This document shows positions 17,457 to 26,275 of a DNA stretch of 64,000 bases, one piece after another (the stretch's first letter is position 1; each line of letters opens with the position of its first letter). Location: positions 1,736,001 to 1,800,000 of the forward strand of contig CBDAPZ010000002.1 in assembly GCA_965198855.1 (NCBI GenBank), written 5' to 3'. A program made the translations under genes and the position numbers. Source of the DNA: BOG-908 sp965198855. GTDB lineage: Bacteria; Pseudomonadota; Alphaproteobacteria; Acetobacterales; Acetobacteraceae. The notes under the pieces are model-generated. The model saw nothing but the letters and a program-made list of their open reading frames with translations. It did no database searches and was not told where the DNA came from.

Positions 17457-18758
17457 ATGGAAACCTTCGACATGTCGCACGCACAGGCGCCGCAAGAAGC
17501 TGCGATCAACAATAATTTCCGCTCCGTCAGCTATACCTATGACGGTACCGGAGTGACCAACCCATTCCCGCTTTATGCCGATCTCAGCCGCACGAGCCCG
17601 GTGATGGAGGGCGACATCTTGGCCCGTTTCGGCGTGCCGTCACAGGCGGATTACGGCAACAAGGGCCGTCAGGTCTTCACGATCTTTCGCAACGAAGACG
17701 TCATGTCCGTCATGCGCGATCCGGAAACCTGGACGAGCAGCCTGTTGATGGACGGCCTTGGTGCCTTCCTCGGTGATGTCATGCTGTCAGCCCTTGACGG
17801 TAAAGCGCATAAGCGCCTGCGCAATCTGATCGCGCCGTGCTTTGGCCGCTCGGTGTTGATAGGGTGGAACGAGCAGCTGATCGTTCCGATCATCCGAAAC
17901 GAATACGTGGAAAACATGCGGCCGCGTGGCCGCGCGGAACTGGTGCATGATTTCGGCCTGCCATTCCCCGTGCGCGTCATCTACGCGATCCTCGGCTTCC
18001 CGCCGGATCGTGAGTCTATTGAGCGTTTCGCCGGATGGGCGCTGCGCATTCTCGCCGGACCGCAAAAGGACCCGGAGAAAACGAAGGCGGCCATGCAAGG
18101 CGCCTTCGAGGCCGCCCAGGAACTCTACGACCATGTGCGCCCCATCGTGGAGCGCCGGCGGGCCGAAGGTGCTGTCGGCGATGACATGATCGCGTACCTT
18201 CTGCGTGCTGAACATGAAGGCCAGCGACTGGACGATCACCAGGTCACCAACCTCGTGCGGATGATGCTGCCCGCCGCCGCCGAAACCACCACACGCACCT
18301 TCGCCAACATGATGGTGCTGCTGTTCGAGCACCCCGAAACGCTGGAACGCGTAAGACGCGATCGTTCCCTGGTGCGCGCTGCCTTGAACGAGTCGATGCG
18401 CTACGAACCGGTCGCTGCCTTCCACGCCCGCCAGGCCGCGCGCGACGTGACGATGCGCGGTGTCACCATCCCGGCCGGCGCTGCCGTATCTGTTTGTGCC
18501 GCCAGCGCCAACCGCGATGTCGATATCTATAACGACCCTGACGTCTTCAACATCGATCGTCCGCTGCGGCCGCTCCTGGGGTTCGGCTTTGGTGTACACG
18601 CCTGCATGGGCATGCAGGTGGCACAGATGGAGATCGACGCAGCCTTGGACGCACTGCTGGATCTGCCGAATTTGCGCCTGGATCCGGACAAACCAAGACC
18701 GCAAATTCGCGGCATGCAGCTCCGCGGGCCGGACGCGATCCACGTGTTGTGGGACTGA
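17457..18758 (+). CDS. Cytochrome P450 (non-CYP101 group)
   Basis: 433 aa soluble bacterial P450. The heme loop is FGFGVHACMG with the thiolate Cys383, the K-helix ExxR is in LNESMRYEP, and the I-helix reads PAAAETTTR, which differs from the GGLDTV of the other three P450s in the window. Starts at 17457 or 17472 are both possible. It needs external redox partners; candidates here are the two ferredoxins and the flavoprotein at 23.6 kb. It lies downstream of the sulfotransferase and SnoaL-like genes. Confidence 0.92.
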   Translation: METFDMSHAQAPQEAAINNNFRSVSYTYDGTGVTNPFPLYADLSRTSPVMEGDILARFGVPSQADYGNKGRQVFTIFRNEDVMSVMRDPETWTSSLLMDGLGAFLGDVMLSALDGKAHKRLRNLIAPCFGRSVLIGWNEQLIVPIIRNEYVENMRPRGRAELVHDFGLPFPVRVIYAILGFPPDRESIERFAGWALRILAGPQKDPEKTKAAMQGAFEAAQELYDHVRPIVERRRAEGAVGDDMIAYLLRAEHEGQRLDDHQVTNLVRMMLPAAAETTTRTFANMMVLLFEHPETLERVRRDRSLVRAALNESMRYEPVAAFHARQAARDVTMRGVTIPAGAAVSVCAASANRDVDIYNDPDVFNIDRPLRPLLGFGFGVHACMGMQVAQMEIDAALDALLDLPNLRLDPDKPRPQIRGMQLRGPDAIHVLWD

Positions 18759-18762
18759 GAGA

Positions 18763-18793
18763 CTAGGCCAAGGGGCTCTGCCCCCTGGCCTAG
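18763..18793. terminator. Bidirectional hairpin terminator
   Basis: CTAGGCCAAGGGGC / GCCCCCTGGCCTAG forms a nearly perfect long stem with a 3-nt loop between convergent genes. It follows the P450 stop, and the stop codon of the opposing LLM gene lies inside the right arm. Confidence 0.7.
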
Positions 18794-19890
18794 CCTCTCC
18801 GCCCCGCTAACGCACGGCGCAGTTCGGTCGTGAGGGCCCCCATGTCTTTTGGTGCCGCGCCGTGCAGCAGGATTTCGTCTGCGCCGGCATCGAGGAATTT
18901 CATCAGCTGGTCTGCGCATCTGGCGGCGGTGCCCACGGCAGCGCCCTGGTCCAGCCACTCGTCGGGGAGAATCCGGCTGACTTCTACCAGTTCCTGACGG
19001 GTGAAAGCCTGGTCGGCCGGTTTGCCATGCAGCCCGGCGATCTGCGGGTGGGCGCGCAGTTTCTCCAGGATCTGTGGGTCCCAGCCGTTAATGTCGACGA
19101 TCATGTCGCCAAAGCCAGGCAGTTCGAAATACGTGACGGCGCGGCCGCCGACCACAGCCTCTTCTTCCTCTTTCGGCAGGTCGGGGGCGACGATGATGTT
19201 GTGGTAGATGCGCACGGAGGCCGGGTCGCGGCCGGCCTTCTCCGCCGCATCGCGCACGATCCTGGCGGAGTTGGCCACGCCATCGGGCGATACGAACGGG
19301 TGCAGCAGCACGCCGTCGCAATGCGTGCCGGCAAAGGCCAGCGCCTTGGGCCCGATGGCGGTGAACACGATCGGCGGCGGCGGACCTTCGTAGCGGTCCG
19401 TCAATTTCAGCATGGGGTAGTTGCCGAGAATGCCTTCGTAGGTCACCGTTTCGCCCGCCCACAGCCGCCGGACGATGGAGATGGTGTCGGCAAGTCGCGG
19501 GAAGGTGATGGGCGGCGAGCCAAGCATGGCCAGGTAGGCTGGCACGGCTCGGGCGAACATCAGGCGGAAGCGGCCGCCGCTCATGGCCTGCATGATGTTG
19601 GCGACGCTCGCGGTGACGATCGGGTGCCGCATGGTCGCATACATGGTGCCGGTGATCCGCACCTTCGACGTCGCCTGGGACACGGCACCTGCCAGCACTG
19701 CCGGTTCTTTTGAAGCGTAGCGTTCGGAAATCCACACGCAGCCAAGCCCGATGCGTTCCGCTTCCCGCGCTTCTTCCAGGCCTCGTGTAGGGTCGCTGAC
19801 TCGGCCGGGCAGGATATAGGTGCCGAATTGATCGAACAGCTTCGCCGCGCCCGTGGTGTCGTCGTGATCCGCTGGAGAGGGGCTTTGCAT
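18790..19890 (-). CDS. LLM-class (luciferase-like) flavin/F420-dependent oxidoreductase
   Basis: 366 aa. The start at 19890 has AGGA upstream; the longer frame is antisense to the divergent P450. The TIM-barrel signature appears as GLEEAREAERIGLGCVWI and the later LPTF-like region, with GPKALAFAGTHCDGVLLHP towards the C-terminus. The family includes FMN-using monooxygenases and F420-dependent dehydrogenases/reductases, and the sequence alone does not decide between them. Divergent from the P450 at 20.0 kb with a candidate operator between. Confidence 0.85.
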   Translation of the reverse strand: MQSPSPADHDDTTGAAKLFDQFGTYILPGRVSDPTRGLEEAREAERIGLGCVWISERYASKEPAVLAGAVSQATSKVRITGTMYATMRHPIVTASVANIMQAMSGGRFRLMFARAVPAYLAMLGSPPITFPRLADTISIVRRLWAGETVTYEGILGNYPMLKLTDRYEGPPPPIVFTAIGPKALAFAGTHCDGVLLHPFVSPDGVANSARIVRDAAEKAGRDPASVRIYHNIIVAPDLPKEEEEAVVGGRAVTYFELPGFGDMIVDINGWDPQILEKLRAHPQIAGLHGKPADQAFTRQELVEVSRILPDEWLDQGAAVGTAARCADQLMKFLDAGADEILLHGAAPKDMGALTTELRRALAGRRG

Positions 19891-19943
19891 TGGCTTGTCC
19901 TGAAACCTTCGGGTGTTGCTCGCGCCGCGGCGGTTGTGCCGGA

Positions 19944-19959
19944 CCTGCCGCGCGATAGG
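19944..19959. promoter_or_regulatory. Candidate operator of the shared palindrome family (CCTGCC-GCGC-GATAGG)
   Basis: It lies between the divergent LLM (53 bp before its start) and P450 (start 20045) genes. The right half-site is perfect; the left differs at one position from CCTNYC-type sites. Confidence 0.6.
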
Positions 19960-20044
19960 AGATGGTGAGCGCTTGGCGGGAGGATACGGCATGGCAAAAG
20001 CGGGTCGCCCGTCGCCGGCCGCGAAGAACAGGAGGCTCTCCAGG

Positions 20045-21268
20045 ATGCTGATGAGCAACACGCCGCCGGTGGTTCCCGCGCATGTGCCGCCGGATATGGT
20101 GATGCATTATCCGCTGGTTCTGGGCGCGACGACAACGGAAAATCCGTTCGCGCGTATCGTGCCGGAGCTCGCAGCCGGTCCGGACATCGTATACGCCACT
20201 AACCTCTATCCGGGTGGCACGCCGGCCTGGGTGTTTCGCCGTGTGGAGACCTTGCGCGCGATCTACAAGGATACCGAGCATTTCACGAACAAGGATTTTT
20301 CGCCGTTCGCCAAGATCGTCGGCGATAGCTGGAGCCAGGTGCCGGTGGAATATGATCCGCCGGAGCACACGAAATTTCGTACGCTGATCAATCCGCTGCT
20401 GGCGCCACAGAAGATGGCGGCGCTCGAGGCGAGTGTGCGTGCCTATGCGCGCGATTACATCGGCCGTTTTTCAGGGGCCGGCCATTGCGAATTCATGAGT
20501 CAATTTGCGTTTGAATACCCGATTGCCATTTTTCTGGAGTTGATGGGCCTGCCGCAATCGGATGTTCAGCAGCTGCTCGCCTGGGAGATGAAGCTGCTAC
20601 ACGAGCCCAACATGGCCGAGGTGGCCGGTGCCGTGCTGAACGTGAAAAACTATCTGATCGGCAAGATGGAGGAGCGGCGTCGCAAGCCGGCGGATGATTT
20701 CATCAGCTTCGCCGTTCAGGCGCGGGTGGATGGCCGGCCGCTCAGCGATGACGAACTGATCGGGCTAACATTCGGCCTCTATATCGGCGGCCTCGATACG
20801 GTTTCTACCAATATGGGCCTGCATTTCCGTCACTTGGCGGAACATCAGGACGATCAGCTGTATCTACGGGAGCATCCCGAGAAAATCCCGCTGGCAACGG
20901 AGGAGTTGCTGCGTGCTTATGCCGCGGTGACCACCTTCCGCACCTGCGTGATCGAGACCGAGATCGAAGGCGTCCGGGTGATGCCTGGCGACAAGATCGC
21001 CATGACGACGACGCTCGCCGGGCGGGACGACCGCAAATACGACAGCCCGAACGAGGTACGGCTGGACCGTGCACCGACCCATGAGACCTTCGGGTTCGGT
21101 CCGCATCGCTGCGTAGGGATGCATCTCGCCAGGCGCGAACTGCATGTGGGATTGGAGGAGTTCCTGCGCGCGATCCCGCAATTTCAGATCGAGCCGGGTG
21201 CGGAGATCGTCTCTGAACTGGGCGCAATGATACAGCCGAAAACGCTGCCGCTGGTCTGGGCCGTCTAG
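20045..21268 (+). CDS. Cytochrome P450, P450cam (CYP101)-like
   Basis: 407 aa, close in length to P450cam. The start at 20045 follows AGGAGG with 9 bp spacing, and the N-terminus VPAHVPPDMV matches the paralogs. The I-helix GGLDTVSTN carries the acid/alcohol pair used for O2 activation. ExxR is replaced by the CYP101-like EELLRAYAAV, the heme loop is FGFGPHRCVG (Cys356), and the protein ends in LPLVW as P450cam does. It would hydroxylate a hydrophobic substrate using a putidaredoxin-like ferredoxin such as the one at 45.8 kb. The small Fe-S ferredoxin gene is convergent just after it. Confidence 0.93.
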   Translation: MLMSNTPPVVPAHVPPDMVMHYPLVLGATTTENPFARIVPELAAGPDIVYATNLYPGGTPAWVFRRVETLRAIYKDTEHFTNKDFSPFAKIVGDSWSQVPVEYDPPEHTKFRTLINPLLAPQKMAALEASVRAYARDYIGRFSGAGHCEFMSQFAFEYPIAIFLELMGLPQSDVQQLLAWEMKLLHEPNMAEVAGAVLNVKNYLIGKMEERRRKPADDFISFAVQARVDGRPLSDDELIGLTFGLYIGGLDTVSTNMGLHFRHLAEHQDDQLYLREHPEKIPLATEELLRAYAAVTTFRTCVIETEIEGVRVMPGDKIAMTTTLAGRDDRKYDSPNEVRLDRAPTHETFGFGPHRCVGMHLARRELHVGLEEFLRAIPQFQIEPGAEIVSELGAMIQPKTLPLVWAV

Positions 21269-21286
21269 GCCCAGACCGAGGCTGTT

Positions 21287-21505
21287 TCAGGCAGCGACAG
21301 CCGTAAGCGCGGATTGCGGGCAGGCTTCGGCGCCTTCCCGCGCTCGTTCTTCGAGCCCTGCCGGCACGAGCGGATCGTCGAGAAAAACAAAACCGTTTTC
21401 GTCCAGCTTGTACACTTCGGGGCAGATCTCCGCGCACACTCCATAACCGCAACAGGCCGGCTTATCGACCACGATCTTCAGACGACCGCTTAGATCTTCA
21501 GACAT
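21287..21505 (-). CDS. Small 3Fe-4S/4Fe-4S ferredoxin of the P450-partner type
   Basis: 72 aa. The ATG at 21505 is chosen because AAGGAGG lies 7 bp upstream; an ATG at 21511 would abut that site. Cluster residues are in ACCGYGVCAEICPE (Cys18, Cys24, Cys28) and EACPQ (Cys62). In the C-x2-X-x2-C...CP pattern known from actinobacterial P450 ferredoxins the variable X is Tyr21 here, and Cys28 occupies the place often held by Ala. It is a one-electron donor, probably for a P450 or the Rieske oxygenase. Divergent from the dioxygenase operon. Confidence 0.85.
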   Translation of the reverse strand: MSEDLSGRLKIVVDKPACCGYGVCAEICPEVYKLDENGFVFLDDPLVPAGLEERAREGAEACPQSALTAVAA

Positions 21506-21536
21506 TCCCATTCCTCCTTCTTTTCGCCAAAAATAC

Positions 21537-21575
21537 AACTTGCACAAGTTCTGGTCAATCTGTATAATTCCTACC
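21537..21575 (+). promoter_or_regulatory. Sigma-70-like promoter with overlapping palindromic operator
   Basis: TTGCAC (21540-21545), a 17-bp spacer and TATAAT (21563-21568) form a good -35/-10 pair ahead of the dioxygenase alpha gene. The inverted repeat AACTTG-CA-CAAGTT (21537-21550) covers the -35 box, as expected for a repressor site. A TetR-type gene lies in the operon this promoter would drive. A half-site of the shared palindrome, CCTACC, is at 21570. Confidence 0.6.
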
Positions 21576-21606
21576 AATGCGGGCCAACGAGCCAGGGAGA
21601 GTAACG

Positions 21607-22998
21607 ATGCTGGACAAGACCACACTCAAATTCAGTGACGGTACGTCTATCGATGATTTGATCGACGTGAACATGCATGAGGTCTCCCTTCGGCTGATGA
21701 ACGATCCCGAAATCCATCGCATCGAGATGGAGCGGATTTTTGCCAAGACCTGGCTGCTGCTGGGCCATGACAGTGAGATTCCAAAAGTCGGCGACTTCAT
21801 CCTGCGCGACATGGGCGAGGACAACGTCATTGTTGCACGTGCGAAGGATGGTGCGATCCATGTGTCGCTCAACGTATGCCCGCATCGCGGCATGCGCGTG
21901 TGCACCGCCGAGGCTGGCAACGCGCATGTGCATCGCTGCATCTATCATGGCTGGGCATTCCGGCCAAATGGCGACTTCATTGGTGCGCCGGTCGAAAAAG
22001 AGCAGATGCATGGCGCGACTCGCCCGAAATCCGAGCTGGGCCTGAAGCAGGCACGTGTGCATGTTTATGGCGGCCTGATTTTCGCGACGTGGAACATTGA
22101 AGGGCCTTCATTCGACGAGTTCCTTGGCGACACCAAGTTCTATTTCGACCAGCTTTTCTGCCGTACCGATTCCGGTCTTGAACTGCTTGGGCCACCGCAG
22201 CGTTTCATGATTCCGGCCAACTGGAAGATCGCCAGCGAGCAATCCGCTTCGGACGGTTTCCACACGCTCACTTTGCATCGTTCGTTGATGGAGGGTGGCA
22301 TCATGGGTGGCACGGCGGAATCGATCTACGATAGTGCGCCGGGCATGTATGGCGTGGATATCAGCTGTTCCGAAGGCCATTCGCTTCGCTGCTTGGAAGC
22401 AGCGCAGACCTTCAAGATGTTCTCGAACATCAGTTTTGAGGGGAAGTCGGTCGAGGAGCGGCTGCATCTGCTGCCGCCCCCCGGGATCACGCCCGATTTG
22501 ATCCCGCAGCTGTTCAAGAATCTGAAGCCAGAGCAGGTGGAGATGTTGGCCACGTGCCCGCCGCAGGTGGGTGGCATGTTTCCCAATGTGCTGGTGCTGT
22601 TCATTTTCGCGCCGCGCACAGATGGCGGCGCTTCCGGCGCCCTGGCGCTGCACACCTACGTTCCGCGCGGCCCAGACAGGTTCGAGTTCGTGAATTACAT
22701 CTTTGCCGAAAAAGATGCGCCCGAGAGCGTGAAGCGCGACATGTTGCAGAACACGATCCAGCAGGCCGGCACATCCGGCGTGATCGAGCAGGACGATGCC
22801 GATACCTGGCCGCAGATCTTTCGCAACACGCGCGGCGCGGTCAGCCGCACGATGAAGCTCAAGTATCAGGCGCTCAGCGGCGAAAGCAAGCCCGCTGATT
22901 GGCCCGGTGGCGGTTACGTCTACGCGGGCTTCACCAAGGACGACACGCAGTGGAACTGGTGGCTGAACTACAGGCGACTCATGGCGACCTCAGTCTAA
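21607..22998 (+). CDS. Rieske aromatic-ring-hydroxylating dioxygenase, alpha subunit
   Basis: 463 aa; the start at 21607 follows GGGAGAG. The Rieske [2Fe-2S] ligands are Cys91/His93 in CPHRG and Cys111/His114 in CIYHGW. The mononuclear iron site is in SDGFHTLTLH (Asp216, His219, His224). It hydroxylates aromatic or related substrates with O2 and electrons from a reductase/ferredoxin. The beta subunit and a flavoprotein reductase follow, a typical dioxygenase operon. Here both metal sites are intact, unlike the pair at 48.5-50.5 kb. Confidence 0.94.
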   Translation: MLDKTTLKFSDGTSIDDLIDVNMHEVSLRLMNDPEIHRIEMERIFAKTWLLLGHDSEIPKVGDFILRDMGEDNVIVARAKDGAIHVSLNVCPHRGMRVCTAEAGNAHVHRCIYHGWAFRPNGDFIGAPVEKEQMHGATRPKSELGLKQARVHVYGGLIFATWNIEGPSFDEFLGDTKFYFDQLFCRTDSGLELLGPPQRFMIPANWKIASEQSASDGFHTLTLHRSLMEGGIMGGTAESIYDSAPGMYGVDISCSEGHSLRCLEAAQTFKMFSNISFEGKSVEERLHLLPPPGITPDLIPQLFKNLKPEQVEMLATCPPQVGGMFPNVLVLFIFAPRTDGGASGALALHTYVPRGPDRFEFVNYIFAEKDAPESVKRDMLQNTIQQAGTSGVIEQDDADTWPQIFRNTRGAVSRTMKLKYQALSGESKPADWPGGGYVYAGFTKDDTQWNWWLNYRRLMATSV

Positions 22999-23002
22999 GA
23001 AA

Positions 23003-23046
23003 TAAAAGTCTTTTGGTTCTTTTCTTCAGAAAAGAACGCCTTCCTC
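23003..23046. repeat. Single hairpin repeat inside the dioxygenase operon
   Basis: AAAAGTCTTTTG, then GTTCTTTTCTTC / GAAAAGAAC, in right-hand orientation between the alpha and beta subunit genes. It could lower expression of the downstream genes or protect the alpha transcript end (inference). Confidence 0.8.
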
Positions 23047-23062
23047 AAGAGGAATGTCCAAA

Positions 23063-23638
23063 ATGTCTGACCGTTCCACCGCCGCCGTTGACCGCAGCGC
23101 CGTCATGCGCGGGCTCGCGTCCAAAGTCCGCGTTCCCGTAGGCTCGCCGGTTTATAATCGCATTCTGGAGACGCTGTACGACGAAGCGGCTGCGCTTGAC
23201 GAACGCCGCTTCGATGACTGGGTGGCCATGCTGGCGAAAGACCTGATCTACACGGCTCCCATCCGTCTTACCCGCACCGGCCCAAACCGTGATCGCGACG
23301 TGATGCGTACGATGATGCATTTCGACGAGACCTATAACTCTATCCTCATGCGCACCGGCCGCTTGAGCAAAAGTGCGTGGGCGGAAGATCCTCCATCGCG
23401 TACGCGCCGTTACGTCACCAATGTCCGCGTCGGCGAAACCGAGCATCCGGACGAGTATGAAGTGATCAGCTACTTTTTTCTTACACGCAGCCGCGGCGAG
23501 ACGGATTTCACCGAGCAATCCACCTCGGAGCGGCGCGATGTGTGGCGCCTGGTCGACGGAGATTTTAAGCTTTCGCGCCGCGAGATCATACTCGATCAGT
23601 CGACACTTTCGATGTCGAACCTGGCCGTGTTCATCTGA
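23063..23638 (+). CDS. Aromatic-ring-hydroxylating dioxygenase, beta subunit
   Basis: 191 aa from the second ATG (23063); the first ATG at 23054 abuts the GAGG site. NTF2-like fold of the small dioxygenase subunit: RILETLYDEAAALDERRFDDW near the N-terminus and ending with RREIILDQSTLSMSNLAVFI-like sequence typical of the family. It is structural and supports the alpha trimer. It follows the alpha gene after a hairpin repeat; the reductase gene starts 5 bp downstream. Confidence 0.9.
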   Translation: MSDRSTAAVDRSAVMRGLASKVRVPVGSPVYNRILETLYDEAAALDERRFDDWVAMLAKDLIYTAPIRLTRTGPNRDRDVMRTMMHFDETYNSILMRTGRLSKSAWAEDPPSRTRRYVTNVRVGETEHPDEYEVISYFFLTRSRGETDFTEQSTSERRDVWRLVDGDFKLSRREIILDQSTLSMSNLAVFI

Positions 23639-23643
23639 CGCTG

Positions 23644-24822
23644 ATGGGTAAACATACGCCTCTCCACGTGGCCGTCGTCGGCAGCGGGCTCGCCGGCTAC
23701 GGTGTTCTGCGTGAATTGCGCAAGCAGGCACCGGATGCCGAGCTCACGCTGATTACCCTCGATGACGGCCATTTCTACTCCAAGCCTGCGCTTTCGACGG
23801 CACTCGCAAAGGGAAAGACGGCTGACACGCTCGTGACCACGTCCGGCGAGAAGATGGCAGCGCAGCTAAAACTGGATCTGCGGGCCGGCCGAGCGGTTGA
23901 AGCGATCGATCCCGTCGGTCGTGTTCTGCTGACCACTGGCGGCCCGGTCTACTACGATAAACTCGTGCTGGCGCTCGGCGCGGACGCAATACGCCCAAAC
24001 ATTGAAGGTGACGCAGCCCATCGTGCGCTGCCTGTAAATAACCTAGATCACTACAATAGCTTTCGTGAAGGTCTGCGGGAAGGCGCACGCGTCCTGGTCA
24101 TTGGTGCCGGTCTCGTTGGTAGCGAGTTCGCCAACGATCTAAGCGCAAGCGGCTACAAACCCATCGTAGTCGATTTGCTCGCGTATCCGCTGGCACAACT
24201 TGTACCGCCACGGGTCGGTGAATTGGTGCGCGACGCAATGCAAGCGGCCGGCGTGGAATGGCATTTCGGCCGTAGGGTGCTCGCGTTGAACAAAGCGGGC
24301 ATGGGGTTCCGCGCGACGTTGGATGATGGAACCAGGATTGAATCCGATGCTGTGCTCTCCGCGGTCGGTTTGCGTCCGCATACCCTGATCGCGCAGGAAG
24401 CCGGCATTGCGGTCGATCGCGGCATCAAAGTGGATACCACCGGCTGCACAAGCGACCCAGATATCTACGCGATCGGCGACTGCGCCGAATATCCACGTGG
24501 GCTGGCTGCGTATGTTTCGCCCATCATGAGTGCGGCGCGTGCGATCGCTGCAAGCGTTCTAGGCACACCTACCGAAATGCGCTTTCCGACGCTCTCCGTG
24601 CAAGTGAAAACCACCGCGTGCCCGGTCATCCTTTTGCCCGCCCCGATCGGTGCCGAAGGCCAGTGGTTCAACGAGAAAGATGACGCCGAAGGATTACGCA
24701 CCCTGTTCAAGGATAGAGATGGCACCATCTTGGGTTACGTGCTGACGGCAGCGCGATGTGCGGAACGGATCGAATTGGACCGCCTCATCGGCGAAATGCA
24801 TCACCATAAGGATGCCGTATGA
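23644..24822 (+). CDS. FAD/NAD(P)H-dependent rubredoxin/ferredoxin reductase-like flavoprotein
   Basis: 392 aa with two dinucleotide folds: VVGSGLAGYGVLREL for FAD near residue 12 and VLVIGAGLVGSEFAN for NAD(P)H near 150. The FAD-binding YAIGDCAEY motif is near residue 277. Segments such as YSKPALSTALAKGK, SAVGLRPHT and VKTTACPV are closely reminiscent of Pseudomonas rubredoxin reductase. It would pass electrons from NAD(P)H to a ferredoxin or directly to the Rieske oxygenase. It is also the only candidate reductase in the window for the P450 ferredoxins. Confidence 0.88.
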   Translation: MGKHTPLHVAVVGSGLAGYGVLRELRKQAPDAELTLITLDDGHFYSKPALSTALAKGKTADTLVTTSGEKMAAQLKLDLRAGRAVEAIDPVGRVLLTTGGPVYYDKLVLALGADAIRPNIEGDAAHRALPVNNLDHYNSFREGLREGARVLVIGAGLVGSEFANDLSASGYKPIVVDLLAYPLAQLVPPRVGELVRDAMQAAGVEWHFGRRVLALNKAGMGFRATLDDGTRIESDAVLSAVGLRPHTLIAQEAGIAVDRGIKVDTTGCTSDPDIYAIGDCAEYPRGLAAYVSPIMSAARAIAASVLGTPTEMRFPTLSVQVKTTACPVILLPAPIGAEGQWFNEKDDAEGLRTLFKDRDGTILGYVLTAARCAERIELDRLIGEMHHHKDAV

Positions 24823-25631
24823 CTGGGTTGCTGGAAGGCAAGATCGCGATCGTAACAGGCGGTGCCAAGGGGCTTGGCCTTGGTATTTCCCGGCGTCTGG
24901 TGCGTGAAGGTGCAAAAGTGGTGATCACCGGCCGTGAAGGTGCGGCGGCAGAGGCCGAAGCCGCCGCGATACGCCGTGAGCTTGGCGGAGAGACGCTCGG
25001 TTTCGCGAGTGACGTCGGCATCAAATCGGATGTCGAGGCGATGATAGCTCGTACGGTGGAGCATTTTGGCGGTCTCGACATCCTGGTGAACAATGCCGCC
25101 ACCTTGTCGCCGAACATTCTGTTCGAACAGAAAACCGACGAGATGCTCAAGCGGACCCTCGACATCGCCTTGTGGGGAAGCTGGTGGGGCATGCAGGCGG
25201 CCTTCCCGCATATGCGTGCGCGCGGCGGCGGCTCTATTGTGAATTTCTACTCCATCGATGCGGATACCGGCGCTTGGCTACATGCGGATTACAATATTGC
25301 GAAATCCGCCATTCTCGGGCTTACGCGCAGTGCTGCCGTGGAATGGGGCCGCTTCAACATACGCGTCAATGCCATTTCGCCCACCGGGCTTGGCCAGGTT
25401 TTCGCCAGGCTGGTGAAGGAAGTGCCGGGATTCCTGGAGGCTGCAACAGCCAATAATCCCCTGGTGCGCGCCGGTGACCCGGAGGACGACATCGGTCCCG
25501 TGGTGGTGTTCCTGGCATCGGCAATGTCGCGCTTCATTACCGGCGAGATGATCAATGTCGATGGCGGCCAAAACCTGCCCGGCTATGTCAGCAAGCCGCA
25601 CAACCTCGCCGAGTTGGAGGGCGCTGCATGA
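24819..25631 (+). CDS. SDR-family oxidoreductase
   Basis: 270 aa. Motifs: GGAKGLGLGISRRL, NNAATL, NFYSIDA and YNIAK; ends with TGEMINVDGGQN. It overlaps the reductase gene (ATGA) and is overlapped by TetR, so it is firmly inside the dioxygenase operon. A likely role is dehydrogenation of the dihydrodiol or alcohol made by the oxygenase (inference). Confidence 0.9.
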   Translation: MTGLLEGKIAIVTGGAKGLGLGISRRLVREGAKVVITGREGAAAEAEAAAIRRELGGETLGFASDVGIKSDVEAMIARTVEHFGGLDILVNNAATLSPNILFEQKTDEMLKRTLDIALWGSWWGMQAAFPHMRARGGGSIVNFYSIDADTGAWLHADYNIAKSAILGLTRSAAVEWGRFNIRVNAISPTGLGQVFARLVKEVPGFLEAATANNPLVRAGDPEDDIGPVVVFLASAMSRFITGEMINVDGGQNLPGYVSKPHNLAELEGAA

Positions 25632-26272
25632 ATGTCTTCTCGCCCGCCTTCGCGACCGGCGAAGTCTATGGGGCGGGCGGGGAGCCGCTCCCGAGCAGCG
25701 TGATCAAGATCCTTGAGGGAGCACTCTCGGCGATCATCCGTAGTGGCGCGCGCCGCCTCTCCATGAGCGCCATCTGCGAGGCGAGCGGCGTATCTCGCGG
25801 CACACTCTACCGATATTTTTCGACAAAGGAGGAAGTGCTCGCTGCCGTCAGCGAGTTCGTGTCGCTTGGCTTCGAGAAGGGCGTGCGGGCTGCAGCCGAT
25901 CAACGCCGCGATCCGATCGAAAGGCTACAGGCCGTGCTCGACTTTTTTGATCGCTACACCCGCGAGCGCACGCCAGACGGCATGTTCGAACTTGAGCCCG
26001 CCTTTCACCTCGCCTTCTTCCGCAGCCACTTCACCCGCCATAAAGCTGCGTTGCTGGATGCACTTTCGATCACCTTTGACTACCTCGAGAGCCTGATGCC
26101 GATGCCACTGGACCGCGAAGCAGTTGCAGAAGCCTTTATCCGCATGCAGCTCAGCTCGCTCATTGTCCCTGCCGACCGGCATTGGTCCGACACCTGGGTA
26201 AATGCGCCGCGCACCCTCGAAAACCTTATTCCCATCTTGGCAGGCCGAGCGCCTACACTACAGGAGAGTTAA
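25628..26272 (+). CDS. TetR-family transcriptional regulator
   Basis: 214 aa. The N-terminal helix-turn-helix is SMSAICEASGVSRGTLYRYF (about residues 45-64), followed by a ligand-binding helical domain. It is ATGA-coupled to the preceding SDR, so it is co-transcribed with the dioxygenase operon and probably autoregulates it. The palindrome over the -35 box at 21537 is the best operator candidate. The inducer is unknown. Confidence 0.9.
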   Translation: MNVFSPAFATGEVYGAGGEPLPSSVIKILEGALSAIIRSGARRLSMSAICEASGVSRGTLYRYFSTKEEVLAAVSEFVSLGFEKGVRAAADQRRDPIERLQAVLDFFDRYTRERTPDGMFELEPAFHLAFFRSHFTRHKAALLDALSITFDYLESLMPMPLDREAVAEAFIRMQLSSLIVPADRHWSDTWVNAPRTLENLIPILAGRAPTLQES

Positions 26273-26275
26273 ACA

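Noticed and set aside
17787..18743. 318-codon minus-strand open frame
   Set aside because: Antisense to the first P450; no motifs.
19088..20368. 426-codon minus-strand open frame
   Set aside because: It is shifted in frame relative to the LLM gene on the same strand, is rich in Arg and His, and overlaps the divergent P450.
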